From NCBI RefSeq assembly GCF_017161445.1, contig NZ_CP071060.1, positions 4,154,001 through 4,218,000 on the forward strand: DNA of 64,000 nt, written 5' to 3'. Below are positions 61,793 through 64,000 of this stretch, in pieces. The position numbers were made by a program, and so were the translations under genes. The notes under the pieces are model-generated. The model searched no databases. It was given only the letters and a program-made list of their open reading frames with translations, and was not told where the DNA came from. Origin of the DNA: Niveibacterium microcysteis (lineage in GTDB: Bacteria > Pseudomonadota > Gammaproteobacteria > Burkholderiales > Rhodocyclaceae). How positions within the stretch are numbered: the first letter of the stretch is position 1; each line of letters opens with the position of its first letter.

Positions 61793-64000
61793 CTACATCT
61801 TCGCGACCGGCGCCCCAGTCGGTGCTGTGGATGGCGCCGCCTCCATCCGAACGCCGGTCGCAAGTCGGCGGAACTGCGGCACGAAGCTGCGCACAGCGGC
61901 CAGATCAAAGCGCTTGGCATGCGCGTCGAATGCCGCCTTCAGCGCGTCACGCAACTCGGTCGATTCGACGCGCGCAAGGACTTCGGCCGGGCTGCCGGCC
62001 GACTCCCAGCCCGCCACTGCTTTGTCGAGCGCACCGATTGCGACCAGTTCCGGCGACGGATCGCTGCTCGCCAGCGGCACGAGCGCCTCGTGGCGCCGCA
62101 GCAACCACATGCGCAGTTCGTCGCGCAGCGTCGGCGCGCGGCGGCTGTTGCGCGCCATCATTGCGAGGTAGCGCACGCGGTTCTGGTAGCGCTTCACCGC
62201 GCGCGGCGTGCGCAGCGCCGTCGCAACCACCGGATTCCAGATTGCCAGTGCGTCGCGGAAGGCAGGCGAATCGCGCACCACCGGGCTTGGGCGCCGCACC
62301 AGGCCGAGGCCCGCCATCACGGTCGTGATCAGCAAGAGCAGCGCTGCGCTGCCCCACGCCTTCTGCGGCGTTGTGGCCGCGGTGAAGAACACCGGCCCCT
62401 GTGGCTGCTCGGTCGGCAGCGCTACGCCCGCTGCCGGCGGCCTCGCTGATGCCGGCGGGCCCGCCACGACCTTGACCACCGGTGCCGATGCAAGATCAGG
62501 CGTGCGCTGCACCGCCGCAGGCAATTGTGACCCCAGCCACGCACCTGCCCAGATCGCACAAACACCGACCAGTACCGGCCACAAACGACACACGCGGCGC
62601 GCGGCCTGGGGCAGCGCAAAGCCGGTGGCGTCTGCGCGATCTTCATCCTGCAGATGGGCACTACGTGTCGGGTCGAGCCTCGGAACCGGCACCTCGATGT
62701 TGATGAGCTTTTCGAGGTACTGCTGCGCGTATTCACGCCGCACCCGGCGTGCGCGCGCATCCTTGTCCTCGCCCGGCAACTCGGCCGCGGCCTTGGCGCT
62801 TTCGGCTTCGACCAGTTCATGCGCGACCTTCTCGAACGCGAGCCCGACGCAGGCTTCGACGCGCGCACGGGCCATGCCGAGCACCACGTACACGCGCCCG
62901 GACGAAACGAGGAAGTTCACCGCCTCCATCACCTCAAGCACGGCTTCAGGTTTGCAGCGATCAAGGTCGTCGATCAGGACCAGCATCGTGCGCGGTTCCA
63001 GCGCGGCAGTCACCTCACCAAACTGCTCTGCGAACTTCTGCCGGAAGCTCGCCTGAGAGCCGAGATCCTTCACCGAGGCGCGCGACGAGATCGACGCCGC
63101 AAGCGAGGCCGGGTCCACGCCGAATGCCCGCATCCGCAGCAGGGCGCCAACCAGCGGGGCGAACGCACCGGCCGCAAGGCCCATCGCACGCAGGCGGGAC
63201 ACGAAGGAATCCGGGTCAGGTTTGACCTTGTCGTCGCTTAGCGCAAACCACAGGTCGTTCGCGAGCGTGAGCCAGTTGTCGAGCACCGTGCCGGGGTGGG
63301 TCAAGGTCCACCCGAACAGCCCGACCGAGAACGCTACCGCGAGCGACATCGGCCAGTAACGACGGCCGCGGGTCCACAGCAGACGCACGCGGTATTCGAA
63401 GCCCTCGAGACTCAGCCAGCCCGGAATCGCCTGATCGCGAATGGACGTCAGCAGCGCCGCCAGCAGCGCCTCTTCCTTCTGATGGTGCCAGGCGTTGAAC
63501 CACACGCAGCGCACACCGAAGCGCGACAGATCCTCCTTCAAGAGCCCCATCAAGGAACTCTTGCCGCTCCCCCAATCGCCGGTGATCGCGATCGTCAGTG
63601 GCGCATCGGTCTTCTCGTTGCGCAGGAAGGCCGACAACCCCCACGCCAGCGGCGCAAAGTCGAGGCGGTCCTCGCGTGCGGCGGCGAGGGGCTTGTCGGA
63701 CACGAAAGCGTCCGCCGCCGTGTCGGTCACTGCGTTCGACTGTGGTGGCGGGCGTCGCAGCGCGGCGGCGGCGAGCCCCAGCAAGCCAACCACCCATGCC
63801 AACCACAGCCAAGGCGCCGGCCAGCGCTGATAGCGCGCCCCCTGCGGCTGCCAGTGCAGCCCGCCATCCAGCGTGGTGTAACGAATGCCGCCGGCACCGA
63901 CGGCGCTGCCCGCACCCCCAGCCGTGACACGGATCTCGCGCAGGGCCCCCACCGCGCCGGCCGACAGCGCCTGCCACTGGGCTGCCCCCTGCAGCTGGCG
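61793..64000 (-). CDS. KAP-family NTPase fused to YCF48-type propeller, partial
   Basis: At least 735 residues; the frame is open to the window end, so the N-terminus lies outside. The first visible 50 residues carry a YCF48/BNR-type beta-propeller repeat: W-Q-A-L-S-A-G, A-L-R-E-I-R-V, A-V-G-A-G-G and Y-T-T-L-D-G-G-L-H-W. A membrane helix (about 64-84) follows, then a KAP P-loop domain: Walker A G-D-W-G-S-G-K-S-S-L, W-F-N-A-W-H-H, and Walker B L-V-L-I-D-D-L-D-R-C. Further membrane helices sit inside and after the NTPase (at about 63330, 62560 and 62330). KAP NTPases are membrane proteins of largely unknown function, some linked to phage defence. An extracytoplasmic propeller on one is uncommon. 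Confidence 0.85.
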   Translation of the reverse strand, partial: RQLQGAAQWQALSAGAVGALREIRVTAGGAGSAVGAGGIRYTTLDGGLHWQPQGARYQRWPAPWLWLAWVVGLLGLAAAALRRPPPQSNAVTDTAADAFVSDKPLAAAREDRLDFAPLAWGLSAFLRNEKTDAPLTIAITGDWGSGKSSLMGLLKEDLSRFGVRCVWFNAWHHQKEEALLAALLTSIRDQAIPGWLSLEGFEYRVRLLWTRGRRYWPMSLAVAFSVGLFGWTLTHPGTVLDNWLTLANDLWFALSDDKVKPDPDSFVSRLRAMGLAAGAFAPLVGALLRMRAFGVDPASLAASISSRASVKDLGSQASFRQKFAEQFGEVTAALEPRTMLVLIDDLDRCKPEAVLEVMEAVNFLVSSGRVYVVLGMARARVEACVGLAFEKVAHELVEAESAKAAAELPGEDKDARARRVRREYAQQYLEKLINIEVPVPRLDPTRSAHLQDEDRADATGFALPQAARRVCRLWPVLVGVCAIWAGAWLGSQLPAAVQRTPDLASAPVVKVVAGPPASARPPAAGVALPTEQPQGPVFFTAATTPQKAWGSAALLLLITTVMAGLGLVRRPSPVVRDSPAFRDALAIWNPVVATALRTPRAVKRYQNRVRYLAMMARNSRRAPTLRDELRMWLLRRHEALVPLASSDPSPELVAIGALDKAVAGWESAGSPAEVLARVESTELRDALKAAFDAHAKRFDLAAVRSFVPQFRRLATGVRMEAAPSTAPTGAPVAKM

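Overview
The window is a GC-rich, gene-dense bacterial chromosome segment with no rRNA, tRNA, insertion sequence, CRISPR array or phage gene that I could see. The protein set points to a betaproteobacterium, probably in the order Rhodocyclales. The clues are separate parC and parE genes, a PEP-CTERM protein behind a sigma-54-type promoter, pyruvate phosphate dikinase, long PAS/Cache signalling proteins and an Mtr-type multiheme cytochrome conduit. The order is inferred from this mix, not from a marker gene.

Layout. 1-4.5 kb: a 5'-truncated unknown gene, two small membrane or secreted proteins and a stand-alone GspE/PilB-like ATPase. 4.5-12.7 kb (minus): a three-gene signalling operon of HD-GYP response regulator, kinase-less Cache/PAS sensor and seven-PAS hybrid kinase. 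13.1-17.3 kb: a small membrane protein, parC, a glycine-zipper-like protein and a TerC-family protein. 17.3-19.0 kb (minus): two paralogous secreted proteins, each with two CBM21-like starch/glycogen-binding domains. 19.3-27.9 kb (minus): parE followed by two copies of a binding-protein plus histidine-kinase cassette. 27.9-32.1 kb (minus): a tightly coupled operon of a sensor-fused MFS protein, an ABC-type binding protein and a GNAT acetyltransferase, divergent from a Ser/Thr kinase with its own sensor domain (32.1-34.5 kb). 34.6-46.8 kb: DUF3617, PEP-CTERM, YhcH-like, class A PBP, a large FN3/glycosidase-like lipoprotein, a POT transporter, patatin, DUF2147 and FAH-family genes. 47.3-56.3 kb: two convergent cytochrome operons. 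56.4-64 kb (minus): an RlmN/Cfr-like enzyme, an orphan ParB-like protein, ppdK and a KAP NTPase fused to a YCF48-type propeller, cut by the window end.

The most coherent system is the cytochrome block. The plus-strand operon encodes a decaheme OmcA/MtrC-type lipoprotein, an exported helix-hairpin-helix protein, a decaheme MtrA and an MtrB barrel. The facing minus-strand operon encodes a heptaheme cytochrome, a HydC/FdnI-type cytochrome b and a monoheme cytochrome c. Together they could carry electrons from quinol across both membranes. The outer ends of both operons carry almost the same 13-nt FNR-like element, which suggests joint control by oxygen or redox state.

A second theme is sensing of small molecules by non-standard architectures: binding-protein/kinase cassettes without permeases, an MFS protein with two extracytoplasmic sensor modules, and a Ser/Thr kinase with dCache and HAMP. 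A third is a set of three short membrane proteins sharing an R-x-D-x-P-x-W-x-x-K-P-G-K motif.
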